From G963669295 sp963669295 (lineage in GTDB: Bacteria; Bacteroidota; Bacteroidia; Flavobacteriales_D; CALLUQ01), in contig OY769938.1 in assembly GCA_963669295.1 (NCBI GenBank), forward strand, positions 620,001 through 684,000: DNA of 64,000 bases. Reading direction: 5' to 3'. The notes under the pieces were generated by a model. It was not told where the DNA came from. It was given only the letters and a program-made list of their open reading frames with translations, and did not search any database. Numbering within the stretch: position 1 is the first letter of the stretch; the number at the start of each line of letters is the position of its first letter. This document shows, in pieces, positions 33,253-41,831 of the stretch. Made by a program: the position numbers and the translations under genes.

Positions 33253-36072
33253 CTACTTGCTCAAGTACAAGTTGCGTTCTGAGTATACTTTTCTAAAGAA
33301 AGGATCTTTCAAGTCTTTAATGAACTGAATGGCTTCGCCAGTCGATTTCATCTCAGGGCCTAATTCCTTGTTCACATCCGGGAATTTATCGAACGAGAAC
33401 ACTGGAATTTTCACTGCATATCCATTGCGCTGCGGCTTGAAGTTGAAATCTTTCACCTTTTTGTGTCCTAGCATTACCTTGGTGGCGTAGTTCACATACG
33501 GCTCTTTGTACGCCTTAGCAATAAACGGCACCGTACGCGAAGCACGCGGATTGGCCTCAATGATGTATACCACATCATCTTTAATGGCAAACTGTATGTT
33601 GATAAGGCCTACCGTTTGTAGGGCCACAGCAATCTTCTTGGTGTGTTCTTCAATTTGCTGCATCACCAGGTCACCCAGGTTGTATGGTGGCAATACTGCA
33701 TACGAGTCGCCAGAGTGAATGCCTGCAGGCTCGATGTGTTGCATGATTCCAATGATGTATACATCTTCACCATCGCAAATAGCGTCGGCTTCTGCCTCAA
33801 TGGCACCACCTAAGAAGTGATCGAGCAAGATCTTATTGTCGGGCATGTCGCGCAAAATGTTCACCACGTGCGTTTCCAAATCTTCCTCGTTAATCACAAT
33901 CTTCATCTTTTGGCCACCCAATACATACGAGGGACGTACCAACAATGGGAAGCCTAAATCTTTCGAAAGTTCAATAGCCTGTTCAGCATCTTCCACTACC
34001 CCGTATTTAGGGTAAGGAATGTCGTTTTCTTTCAACAGGTCGGAGAAGCTACCGCGGTCTTCCGCCAAATCCAATGCCTGGTAAGTGGTTCCCATTACCT
34101 TAATGCCGTAACGCTCCATCTTCTCTGCCAACTTCAAGGCCGTTTGTCCACCCAACTGTACGATCACCCCTTCGGGCTTCTCGTGCAAGATGATGTCGTA
34201 AATGTGCTCCCAAAATACGGGTTCGAAATACAATTTATCGGCCGTATCAAAATCGGTAGATACCGTTTCGGGGTTACAGTTAATCATGATGGTTTCGTAG
34301 CCACACTCTTTGGCAGCCAATACGCCATGCACACAACTGTAATCGAACTCAATGCCTTGCCCAATACGATTGGGGCCCGAGCCGAGCACCACTATTTTTT
34401 TGCGATCGCTAGAAATGGATTCATTCTCATCTTCGAACGTAGAGTAGTAATAAGGTGTTTGTGCTTCAAATTCTGCGGCACAGGTATCTACCAGTTTATA
34501 CACCCGCTTGATGCCCATCTCGGTGCGTTTCTCATGCACTTCGCTTTCCAAACAGCGCATAACGTGCGCAATTTGCCGATCGGCATAGCCCTTTTGTTTT
34601 GCTTCAAACATCAACTCCCTTGGAATCGTATCGAGGGTATGGCTTTCTATCTCTCGTTCTAATGCAATCAATTCTTCAATTTGGCGCAAGAACCAGATGT
34701 CGATTTTCGTTTTTTCAATAATGGTTTTAAACGGAATGCCCAGCTTAATGGCATCGTAAATATGGAACAATCGATTCCAACTGGGGCGCTCCAAACTCTT
34801 GAGAATCTTGTCTTGATCGCGCAGCTCCTTGCCGTCAGCACCTAAGCCATTACGCTTAATTTCTAACGACTGGCAAGCCTTCTGTAGGGCTTCCTGAAAC
34901 GATCGGCCAATGCCCATCACTTCCCCGACCGACTTCATCTGCAAGCCCAACAGGCGGTTAGACCCTTCGAATTTATCGAAGTTCCAACGTGGAATCTTTA
35001 CAATTACATAATCCAACGTAGGCTCAAAAAGTGCCGAAGTGGTTTTGGTAATTTGGTTGTTCAATTCATCGAGGTGGTAACCAATGGCCAGCTTACTTGC
35101 AATTTTTGCAATGGGATAACCAGTGGCTTTTGATGCCAATGCCGACGAACGCGATACACGTGGGTTAATCTCAATGGTAATGATGTCTTCATTTTCGTCG
35201 GGGCTTACCGCAAACTGCACATTGCATCCTCCGGCAAAGTCACCAATGGCACGCATCATTTTAATGGCCATGTCGCGCATACGTTGGAAGGTAGTGTCCG
35301 ACAAGGTCATGGCTGGTGCTACCGTAATGGAATCGCCCGTATGAATGCCCATGGGGTCGAAATTTTCGATGGAACAGATGATGACCACGTTGTCGTTCTT
35401 ATCGCGCAACAACTCCAACTCAAATTCTTTCCAGCCCAACAAGGCCTTATCAATCATTACCTCATGAATGGGCGATTTGTGCAACCCACGCGTCAACAGC
35501 TTATCGTAATCTTCTTGATCGTATACAATGGATGCACCGTGTCCTCCAAGGGTAAACGATGGGCGAATGCACAAGGGGAGTCCAAATTTCTGGGCAATTT
35601 CCTTACCTTCCAAAAACGATTTGGCAGTAGCTTGTGGTGCCATAGGCACTCCTATCTCATCCATCAAATCACGAAAACGCTCCCGGTTTTCGGTAATGTC
35701 GATGGCATTGATATCCACCCCAATAATTCGAACATTGTTCTCTTCCCAAATGCCCATTTCGTCGCATTTGATGCAGAGGTTCAACCCTGTTTGTCCTCCC
35801 ATGGTGGGGAGTACCGCATCGATGTTTGGATGCAACTCCAGAATTTCTTCGATTGATTCGGGCGTTAATGGTTTAAGGTAAATGTTATCGGCTACTACTT
35901 CATCAGTCATGATGGTAGCAGGGTTCGAGTTGATTAGTGTTACCTCGATGCCTTCTTCCCGCAATGAGCGAGATGCTTGAGACCCTGAATAATCAAACTC
36001 ACACGCTTGTCCGATAATAATTGGTCCGCTCCCAATAATGAGCACAGATTTAATACTAGTATCTTTGGGCAT
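33253..36072 (-). CDS. carB: Carbamoyl phosphate synthase large subunit (short form)
   Basis: A 939-residue CarB. It makes carbamoyl phosphate from bicarbonate, ATP and ammonia delivered by CarA, for pyrimidines and arginine. The two ATP-grasp halves are clear: GSGPIIIGQACEFDYSGSQA at the start and GSGPNRIGQGIEFDYSCVHG in the middle, with SFTLGGHGA and PSYVLGGQKM loops. The protein stops shortly after the second synthetase half; the allosteric MGS-like domain of about 130 residues found in the 1073-residue enterobacterial enzyme is missing. Short CarB is usual in many Bacteroidota. No carA is adjacent, so the subunit must come from another locus. Confidence 0.95.
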   Translation of the reverse strand: MPKDTSIKSVLIIGSGPIIIGQACEFDYSGSQASRSLREEGIEVTLINSNPATIMTDEVVADNIYLKPLTPESIEEILELHPNIDAVLPTMGGQTGLNLCIKCDEMGIWEENNVRIIGVDINAIDITENRERFRDLMDEIGVPMAPQATAKSFLEGKEIAQKFGLPLCIRPSFTLGGHGASIVYDQEDYDKLLTRGLHKSPIHEVMIDKALLGWKEFELELLRDKNDNVVIICSIENFDPMGIHTGDSITVAPAMTLSDTTFQRMRDMAIKMMRAIGDFAGGCNVQFAVSPDENEDIITIEINPRVSRSSALASKATGYPIAKIASKLAIGYHLDELNNQITKTTSALFEPTLDYVIVKIPRWNFDKFEGSNRLLGLQMKSVGEVMGIGRSFQEALQKACQSLEIKRNGLGADGKELRDQDKILKSLERPSWNRLFHIYDAIKLGIPFKTIIEKTKIDIWFLRQIEELIALEREIESHTLDTIPRELMFEAKQKGYADRQIAHVMRCLESEVHEKRTEMGIKRVYKLVDTCAAEFEAQTPYYYSTFEDENESISSDRKKIVVLGSGPNRIGQGIEFDYSCVHGVLAAKECGYETIMINCNPETVSTDFDTADKLYFEPVFWEHIYDIILHEKPEGVIVQLGGQTALKLAEKMERYGIKVMGTTYQALDLAEDRGSFSDLLKENDIPYPKYGVVEDAEQAIELSKDLGFPLLVRPSYVLGGQKMKIVINEEDLETHVVNILRDMPDNKILLDHFLGGAIEAEADAICDGEDVYIIGIMQHIEPAGIHSGDSYAVLPPYNLGDLVMQQIEEHTKKIAVALQTVGLINIQFAIKDDVVYIIEANPRASRTVPFIAKAYKEPYVNYATKVMLGHKKVKDFNFKPQRNGYAVKIPVFSFDKFPDVNKELGPEMKSTGEAIQFIKDLKDPFFRKVYSERNLYLSK

Positions 36073-36170
36073 AATAGAAAAAAGGTTTAAGACTTTTGCC
36101 GTTTCCGCAAAGGGTGGGGTTGAAAAAATCTAATGATTCGACGATTAAACTCATTAGAGCGCGAATTTAA

Positions 36171-36178
36171 TAGTTTTG
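36171..36178 (+). promoter_or_regulatory. -7 promoter box before the alpha/beta hydrolase
   Basis: TAGTTTTG matches TAnnTTTG and ends 12 nt before the first possible start codon at 36191. No clear -33 TTG at 17-23 nt upstream. Confidence 0.45.
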
Positions 36179-36190
36179 TAATTAATTCAA

Positions 36191-37027
36191 TTGTTGGAAC
36201 CAACAACAATTTTGGAGAACTTATTAACATATTGTGAATTACGCCTGGAGTACAAAGTATATGGCTCCGGAAACGTTGCCTTACTTGCCTTCCATGGCTT
36301 TGGACAAAGTGCCGAAGATTTCAAGGTTTTTGAGCAGTATTGGGGGCAACAATTTCGCATCTACTCCTTCAACTTGTTTCATCATGGCGGCAGTACCTAC
36401 CCTGCCCACCGAATTGAAAAGAACACATTAAAAAAAGAAGAGCTTCGTGCACTGTTTAAACAATTCTTTGTACAAGAGCAAATAGAACAGGTGGCATTGG
36501 CAGGTTATAGCATGGGAGGCAAAATAGTGCTTACCTTAATGGAGTATTTTCCGAAGTACATTCAACAGGTATACTTGTTTGCTCCCGATGGCATCACCAT
36601 CAACCGTTGGTATCGTTTTACCAGCAACACCAAGCTTGGCCCTAAACTGTTCAAGTACATTATTGCTCCTCCCAAACGCTTTCACCGTATTTTAAATACT
36701 CTGCGTGGGTTAAGACTCATTACCGAAAAGCGCAAGAAGTTCATTTTGTTTCATATGGGCACTCCCGAAAAGCGTCAATTGGTATTTGATGTATGGATGA
36801 CCTTCCGCAACATCGAACCCAACATTTCCCTGGTACAACAAAAGGCCAATGAGCACAACATTGAGATGCAGTTATTTTTTGGAAAGTACGATCGGGTGAT
36901 TCCGCCACACATTGGCAGTAAATTTATTGAGGCACTTGATACCCCCCATCAATTGCATGTAATGGAGGCCGGTCACGACCTTATTACATTGGCTACATGT
37001 AAGTACATGGAAGCCCAGGAAATTTGA
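36191..37027 (+). CDS. Alpha/beta hydrolase
   Basis: A 278-residue alpha/beta hydrolase with the expected order of elements: LLAFHGFGQSAEDF (oxyanion region, residues 31-44), the nucleophile elbow GYSMGGK around residue 104, the acid in FGKYDRVIPP near 240 and the histidine in EAGHDL near the end. Substrate unknown; esterases, thioesterases and MenH-like enzymes share this layout. There is no ATG near the N-terminus: TTG 36191, TTG 36194 or TTG 36212 are candidates. It is divergent from carB and convergent with rpmH. Confidence 0.83.
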   Translation: MLEPTTILENLLTYCELRLEYKVYGSGNVALLAFHGFGQSAEDFKVFEQYWGQQFRIYSFNLFHHGGSTYPAHRIEKNTLKKEELRALFKQFFVQEQIEQVALAGYSMGGKIVLTLMEYFPKYIQQVYLFAPDGITINRWYRFTSNTKLGPKLFKYIIAPPKRFHRILNTLRGLRLITEKRKKFILFHMGTPEKRQLVFDVWMTFRNIEPNISLVQQKANEHNIEMQLFFGKYDRVIPPHIGSKFIEALDTPHQLHVMEAGHDLITLATCKYMEAQEI

Positions 37028-37037
37028 AGTATAAAAA

Positions 37038-37062
37038 AAGGCCATCCGAATCGAATGGCCTT
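37038..37062 (-). terminator. Rho-independent terminator of rpmH
   Basis: AAGGCCAT (37038-37045) pairs with ATGGCCTT (37055-37062). Seen on the minus strand, the stem is followed by a run of seven T. It lies 20 nt after the rpmH stop codon. On the plus strand there is no T-run. Confidence 0.75.
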
Positions 37063-37081
37063 CAATATCGTTGAAAAGAAA

Positions 37082-37243
37082 TTATTTGTGCGTGCGTTCG
37101 TCAGAAACACTTAATTTCTTTCTTCCTTTTTTTCTTCTTCTAGCCAATACTTTACGACCGGTTTTAGACGACATTCTTTCTCTGAAACCGTGCTTGTTCG
37201 TTCTTTTTCTTTTCGATGGCTGATAAGTCCTTTTCGTACTCAT
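37082..37243 (-). CDS. rpmH: 50S ribosomal protein L34
   Basis: A 53-residue, very basic protein. It reads MSTKRTYQPSKRKRTNKHGF, then RERMSSKTGRKVLARRRKKG, ending LSVSDERTHK. This is L34, of the large ribosomal subunit. The KRKR.NKHGFR.RM.T..GR.VL..RR.KGR core is fully kept; the C-terminal extension is common in Bacteroidota. In many bacteria rpmH stands by dnaA and rnpA, but here its neighbours are a hydrolase and an ABC exporter, so the classical oriC cluster is not present. It has its own promoter and terminator. Confidence 0.97.
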   Translation of the reverse strand: MSTKRTYQPSKRKRTNKHGFRERMSSKTGRKVLARRRKKGRKKLSVSDERTHK

Positions 37244-37292
37244 GACTTGCTTATTTTGTCTTCAAAAATTGTATCCCGCTAAAAACGGACTG

Positions 37293-37323
37293 CAAAAATA
37301 GAGGTTTTTTTAATTCGTGCAAA
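37293..37323 (-). promoter_or_regulatory. Promoter of rpmH
   Basis: On the minus strand TTTG (37323-37320), 19 nt, then TATTTTTG (37300-37293) fit the Bacteroidota -33/-7 pattern. The rpmH start is 49 nt further. A second box, TATCTTTG at 37327-37320, overlaps the -33 element and may be an alternative. Confidence 0.55.
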
Positions 37324-37366
37324 GATAAGCCATTAAATTTTCGAATAAAACAACAGTTTTATGACA

Positions 37367-37395
37367 TTTGGGTTGCGCAATTTCAATTACCTTTG
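37367..37395 (+). promoter_or_regulatory. Promoter of the ABC exporter gene
   Basis: TTTG (37367-37370), a gap of 17 nt, and TACCTTTG (37388-37395) give an exact Bacteroidota -33/-7 pair; the ATG follows 13 nt later at 37409. Confidence 0.65.
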
Positions 37396-37408
37396 GCAAA
37401 ATTTTTAG

Positions 37409-39244
37409 ATGGCGGGTTTCGGTAGAAATAAAGGAAAGAAAGAAGAACGCGTAAAAGTGAGCAAGGATTCGTACAAAAAAGCTTCCCGGCTTTTTAAGTA
37501 CTTGAAGCCCTATTCCTTCCTTATTATAGTAGGTATGATTCTGTTGTTTTTATCAACAGGGGCTACCATGGTATTCCCCAAGTTACTGGGGAATCTGGTA
37601 GATGCTACCGATAATTCAGCAGCTTCTGCTCAACTGGAACAAAGTTGGCTCAACCTCGAGCACATCGACTCCGTAGCCATTTTACTGCTCATTTTATTTG
37701 GGGTACAAGCCGTCTTTTCCTTTTTCAGGGTTTATGTCTTCAACTACATCACCGAAAAAGTATTGGCCAACGTACGCCAGGACACCTACAAGCACCTCAT
37801 CCGACTGCCCATGGCATTTTTCTCGCAACGACGGGTAGGCGAACTAAACAGTAGGATTGCTGCCGATATCTCGGCACTTCAGGGCACCTTAACCGTAACC
37901 ATTGCCGAGTTTTTGCGCCAAATCATCATTATTATAGGAGGCGTAGTACTGTTGTTCATCAGTCAGCCAAAGCTTACCTTAATTATGATGGGCAGCTTAC
38001 CGGTGATTGTTATCATTGCGGTATTCTTTGGTCGTTTCATCAAGAAGTTGTCGAAACAAACACAAGATGAAGTAGCCAACTCGAACGTTATTGTGGAAGA
38101 AACACTCACCGGCATTAGCAATGTAAAAGCTTTTGCCAACGAGCTGTTTGAGTTTACCCGCTATAAAAAGAACACCGAAGAAATTCGTAAAATAGCCATG
38201 AAAGGGGCCACCTGGCGCGGGTTGTTTGTATCGTTCATCATCTTTAGTGTATTTGGAGCCATCGTATTCATTATTTGGAACGGAGTGCACATGCGAGCCA
38301 ATGGCGACATAGAAATGGGGCAATTGGTAGAGTTTATTGTGTACTCGGTATTTATTGGTGCGGCCTTTGGCAGCATCCCTGATATGTATGCCACCATTCA
38401 AAAAACAGTGGGTGCTACCGAAAACCTGATGGACATTTTGGAAGAAGAACCGGAAGCCATTGCCATGGAACATGTTGCTCCCATTGCTATTGAAGGCCAT
38501 GTAGGATTCAACAACGTATCGTTTGCTTACCCCAGCAGGCAGGAATCGCAAGTGCTTAACAACATCAGCTTTGAGGTAAAGCCCGGCAATCAAATTGCCA
38601 TCGTGGGGCCATCGGGAGCAGGAAAGTCTACCATTGTATCGCTACTGCTTCGTTTTTACGACCCTACATCAGGCACCATCACCATCGATGGACAGGCCAA
38701 CACCACTTACGACTTGAGTGCCTTGCGCAATCAAATGGCCGTAGTGCCGCAAGAAGTGTTGTTGTTTGGTGGGTCGATTCGCGAAAACATTGCCTACGGC
38801 AACCCCGATGCCACTGAAGAAGAAATTATAGCAGCAGCCCAAAAAGCCAATGCCCACGATTTTGTTGAAAGTTTCCCTGATAAGTACGACACCCTGGTAG
38901 GGGAGCGAGGCATTCAACTGTCGGGTGGGCAGCGCCAGCGGGTAGCCATTGCACGGGCGGTGCTAAAAAACCCTGCCATTCTTATATTGGATGAAGCCAC
39001 CAGCTCGCTCGATTCGGAATCAGAACGACTGGTACAAGAAGCATTGGAGCTGTTGATGCAAAACCGCACGTCGTTTGTTATTGCCCACCGCTTGTCGACC
39101 ATTAAAAGTGCCGATCAAATTTTGGTGATTGATAAAGGCATGCTTAAGGAATCGGGTACTCACGATGAGTTGATGGCCAAAGAAGGAGGCATTTACCGCA
39201 ACCTTAGCAGCCTACAATTTAAGGGTCAAGCAACAGAAGCGTAA
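37409..39244 (+). CDS. ABC transporter, fused permease/ATPase (MsbA/lipid-exporter type)
   Basis: A 611-residue half-transporter. Residues about 30-320 form the six-helix exporter domain. Residues about 360-605 form the ATPase with Walker A GPSGAGKST, Q-loop VPQEVLLFGGSI, signature LSGGQRQR, Walker B ILILDEATSSLD and the switch histidine in VIAHRLST. It must act as a homodimer. The domain order and length match MsbA and multidrug exporters; lipid or lipid-linked glycan flipping is likely, but the cargo cannot be stated. It stands alone with its own promoter. Confidence 0.92.
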   Translation: MAGFGRNKGKKEERVKVSKDSYKKASRLFKYLKPYSFLIIVGMILLFLSTGATMVFPKLLGNLVDATDNSAASAQLEQSWLNLEHIDSVAILLLILFGVQAVFSFFRVYVFNYITEKVLANVRQDTYKHLIRLPMAFFSQRRVGELNSRIAADISALQGTLTVTIAEFLRQIIIIIGGVVLLFISQPKLTLIMMGSLPVIVIIAVFFGRFIKKLSKQTQDEVANSNVIVEETLTGISNVKAFANELFEFTRYKKNTEEIRKIAMKGATWRGLFVSFIIFSVFGAIVFIIWNGVHMRANGDIEMGQLVEFIVYSVFIGAAFGSIPDMYATIQKTVGATENLMDILEEEPEAIAMEHVAPIAIEGHVGFNNVSFAYPSRQESQVLNNISFEVKPGNQIAIVGPSGAGKSTIVSLLLRFYDPTSGTITIDGQANTTYDLSALRNQMAVVPQEVLLFGGSIRENIAYGNPDATEEEIIAAAQKANAHDFVESFPDKYDTLVGERGIQLSGGQRQRVAIARAVLKNPAILILDEATSSLDSESERLVQEALELLMQNRTSFVIAHRLSTIKSADQILVIDKGMLKESGTHDELMAKEGGIYRNLSSLQFKGQATEA

Positions 39245-39263
39245 CACTTTTCATCAATTTAGG

Positions 39264-39271
39264 TATTTTTG
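39264..39271 (+). promoter_or_regulatory. -7 promoter box of the PhzF-like gene
   Basis: TATTTTTG ends 16 nt before the ATG at 39288, in the 43-bp gap after the ABC exporter gene. No -33 TTG at a normal distance. Confidence 0.4.
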
Positions 39272-39287
39272 TGAGTAAACAAATACT

Positions 39288-40085
39288 ATGGCTCACATTC
39301 CTTTATACCAGGTTGATGCCTTTACCAACGAAATGTTTAAAGGCAATCCAGCAGCAGTATGCTTGTTAAGAGATTGGCTAAGCGACGAGCTGATGCAACA
39401 AATTGGTGCCGAAAACAATTTGGCAGAAACAGCATTTATTATTCCTCACCCCGATCCAGAAGGGTATGCCATCCGATGGTTTACCCCCACAGTAGAGGTT
39501 GATCTATGTGGTCACGCAACACTTGCTGCCGCCCATGTGATGTTTAACCATACCGGATACGAAGGAAATACCATCCACTTTTGGTCGCCCCATAGTGGAG
39601 CACTGAAGGTAAGTAAAACACCGCAAGGCCTTACCCTCAATTTCCCAGTAGATACCATTGCCCCTGTTGAAACACCCACCGCACTCATCAATGCATTTGG
39701 CAAAACACCAAAAGCAACCTTTCGAGGAAAAACAGACTACATGTGCGTGTTTGAGCAAGAAGACGATATCATTAACATGCAACCCAACATTGCACTAGTA
39801 AATGAAGTAGAGGCTCGTGGTGTGATTGTTACCGCCCCGGGAACACAGGTTGATTTTGTATCTCGATTCTTTGCTCCGCAGTCGGGCATCGACGAAGACC
39901 CCGTGACCGGTTCGGCACACACTACCCTTACCCCTTATTGGAGCAAGGCATTGGGAAAAGATACGCTTACCGCCCGTCAACTGTCGAAACGAACGGGTGA
40001 CTTACAATGCACCATGGTAGACGACCGCGTAGAAATTAGTGGGCAGGCTACCACCTATATGATGGGACACATTGAACTAGCGTAA
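39288..40085 (+). CDS. PhzF family isomerase/epimerase-like protein
   Basis: A 265-residue member of the PhzF/diaminopimelate-epimerase fold. Signatures are YQVDAFTNEMFKGNPAAVCLL at the N-terminus, ENNLAETAFI with the catalytic glutamate (residues 39-48), WFTPTVEVDLCGHATLAAAH, and in the second lobe GIDEDPVTGSAHTTLTPYW. These are all typical. The substrate of most PhzF relatives is unknown; there is no phenazine pathway here, so a housekeeping isomerase is likely. A small membrane-protein gene follows after 4 nt. Confidence 0.92.
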   Translation: MAHIPLYQVDAFTNEMFKGNPAAVCLLRDWLSDELMQQIGAENNLAETAFIIPHPDPEGYAIRWFTPTVEVDLCGHATLAAAHVMFNHTGYEGNTIHFWSPHSGALKVSKTPQGLTLNFPVDTIAPVETPTALINAFGKTPKATFRGKTDYMCVFEQEDDIINMQPNIALVNEVEARGVIVTAPGTQVDFVSRFFAPQSGIDEDPVTGSAHTTLTPYWSKALGKDTLTARQLSKRTGDLQCTMVDDRVEISGQATTYMMGHIELA

Positions 40086-40089
40086 CCAT

Positions 40090-40593
40090 ATGAATGAACT
40101 GAAAGTGAGTCGGAAATTGCATCAGGTAGAGCTTACCGTTACGCCAAAGGTTTCTTTGTTTGCACGTATCATTTTACTGCTCATCACCATTCCGTCGCTT
40201 TCATTGATCCCATTGCTCATCTATCAGGTGGCCACCGATGAGTCGTTTCAGTCCGTCAAAATGTTTGCTGCTTTTTTAACCTTGTTATTGATGTGTGGCT
40301 TTTTTGGCCGACTGGTATTGTGGAACTTTTTTGGTGAAGAAAAAATTATTGTGAAGCCCCGTGAGCTGGAGTATCAATACAGCTATGGGTTGTTTAAAAG
40401 CAAGCCCGTAACCAAAGTATTCAACACGGTAAAGCCTACCTATACCAAGTACCAGGAAATGAAAAAAAACAGCTACTCCGGAAAATTCTTTTTTGAGTTC
40501 GACAATGGCAATTTTGAATCGGCATTAAAGCTGCCATTAGAAGAGGTGGAATTGCGTGCCGAGCAACTCAATCAGTTTCTCAACCCCGATTAA
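40090..40593 (+). CDS. Small membrane protein of unknown function
   Basis: A 167-residue protein I do not recognise. Residues about 24-46 and 56-80 form two hydrophobic helices; the rest is a soluble C-terminal half with mostly beta-like pattern (IIVKPRELEYQYSYGLFKSK and FFEFDNGNFESALKLPL). The layout resembles small PH-like-domain membrane proteins, but this is only a resemblance. It lies 4 nt after the PhzF-like gene, in the same unit. Its stop shares the tetranucleotide TTAA with the stop of the convergent rsmG gene. Confidence 0.6.
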   Translation: MNELKVSRKLHQVELTVTPKVSLFARIILLLITIPSLSLIPLLIYQVATDESFQSVKMFAAFLTLLLMCGFFGRLVLWNFFGEEKIIVKPRELEYQYSYGLFKSKPVTKVFNTVKPTYTKYQEMKKNSYSGKFFFEFDNGNFESALKLPLEEVELRAEQLNQFLNPD

Positions 40594-41216
40594 AGGGGCA
40601 GGTACACCACCTTCTTGGTTTCGAAAAACGGTTCTTGAAAGTAATCTGACAGGTGGTACAACGATGGTTTGTGCTTCGTTTCAGTAGCATTCAGCTCTTC
40701 GTGCAAGTCGCCTCCCTTTAAATAAAGTAGGCCATTGGGCAATGTATGATTGGAAACCGGCAATACCTTGTTGCGCACCCATGGTACAAACTTAGGCAAT
40801 GCCGTTACGGCTCTGCTTACCACAAAATCGTATTTCCCTTTTACCTTTTCGCCCCGTGCATGGGCTGCGATAACATTGGTAAGCCCCACTGCCTTCGCCA
40901 CTTCTTCCACCACCTTAATCTTCTTGCCAATAGAATCGACCAGGTGAAAACGACAAGTCGGAAATAAAATGGCCAACGGAATGCCTGGAAAGCCTCCTCC
41001 AGTGCCTACATCCAGTATTTTAGCACCTTCCTTAAAAGACAACACCTTAGCAATACCTAACGAATGCAACACGTGTCGCTCGTACAAGTGGTCAATGTCT
41101 TTGCGGCTAATCACATTGATCTTTGCATTCCATTCGGCATACAAATCGCCCAGCATAGCAAACTGTTGTTGCTGCTCATTAGTGATTGTTGGAAAATACT
41201 TGAGTAGAAGTTCCAC
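40590..41216 (-). CDS. rsmG: RsmG, 16S rRNA guanine-527 N7-methyltransferase
   Basis: A 208-residue GidB/RsmG enzyme that methylates N7 of G527 in 16S rRNA. Signatures are NVISRKDIDHLYERHVLHSL, the SAM-binding ILDVGTGGGFPGIPLAI, HLVDSIGKKIKVVEEVA and DFVVSRAVTALPKF. Length is standard. Loss of RsmG elsewhere gives low-level streptomycin resistance. The usual gidA partner is not beside it. It lies 6 nt downstream of the ECF sigma gene on the same strand. Confidence 0.96.
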   Translation of the reverse strand: MELLLKYFPTITNEQQQQFAMLGDLYAEWNAKINVISRKDIDHLYERHVLHSLGIAKVLSFKEGAKILDVGTGGGFPGIPLAILFPTCRFHLVDSIGKKIKVVEEVAKAVGLTNVIAAHARGEKVKGKYDFVVSRAVTALPKFVPWVRNKVLPVSNHTLPNGLLYLKGGDLHEELNATETKHKPSLYHLSDYFQEPFFETKKVVYLPL

Positions 41217-41222
41217 ATGAAA

Positions 41223-41831
41223 TTAGATTTTTCCTTTGGTGTTTTTCATGATGTTGTACAGAAACTCACGCGCTCGAAACAATTGTGCCTTCACTGTTCC
41301 TAAAGGAATATCAAGTTGGTCTGCTATTTCCTCGTAAGAGTATTCTTTGAAGTAGCGCAACTCAATCAACTCGCGATAGCGTGGCTTTAGCTTCTCCACC
41401 ACATCATGCATCATCCTGATCTTTTGTTTCTTGATGATTTTCTCTTCAGGATCGAGCATCTTCGATTTCAAATCAATGCTGAGTCCGTCACCTTCACTGC
41501 TTTCAAAGGTTTTGTCGATCGACAATACATTTTTCTTTTTCTTACGAATGAAATCAATGCAATTGTTGGAAGCAATTTTGAACAGCCAGGTGCTAAAAGC
41601 ATAGTTTGGCGTGTACTGATGTAACCGGTTAAAGGCCTTACCAAAGGCCTCAATAGTAAGGTCGTCGGCATCGTCTTTATTGTTCACCATCTTCAACAAC
41701 ATGAAATAAATGGAGTCGCGATAACGACTCATCAATTCGGCATAAGCCTGTTGGTCACCGGTGTCCACAGCTCTTCTTACCAGTCTGTAATCGTGTTTTG
41801 CTTTGTCGGATAAATTCTCCCCTAACTCCAT
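41223..41831 (-). CDS. ECF-type RNA polymerase sigma factor
   Basis: A 202-residue sigma-70 family protein. Region 2 runs from about residue 25 to 95, with YFMLLKMVNNKDDADDLTIE, AFGKAFNRL and the promoter-melting part FSTWLFKIASNNCIDFIR. Region 4 runs from about residue 140 to 195 with ELIELRYFKEYSYEEIADQL and GTVKAQLFRAREFL. No anti-sigma gene is beside it; the neighbours are rsmG and a GT2 glycosyltransferase, whose 3' end it overlaps by 10 nt. Such orphan ECF factors in Bacteroidota are often of the RpoE-like housekeeping stress type. Target promoters are unknown. Confidence 0.93.
   Translation of the reverse strand: MELGENLSDKAKHDYRLVRRAVDTGDQQAYAELMSRYRDSIYFMLLKMVNNKDDADDLTIEAFGKAFNRLHQYTPNYAFSTWLFKIASNNCIDFIRKKKKNVLSIDKTFESSEGDGLSIDLKSKMLDPEEKIIKKQKIRMMHDVVEKLKPRYRELIELRYFKEYSYEEIADQLDIPLGTVKAQLFRAREFLYNIMKNTKGKI

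Noticed and set aside
34144..34662. A 172-codon antisense open frame in carB, and one of 190 codons at 35284-35856
   Set aside because: The sense strand encodes a highly conserved enzyme; the antisense proteins have no signal of selection or known motif.
37082..39244. Replication origin region because of rpmH
   Set aside because: dnaA, rnpA, dnaN and DnaA-box clusters are not present; rpmH stands alone.
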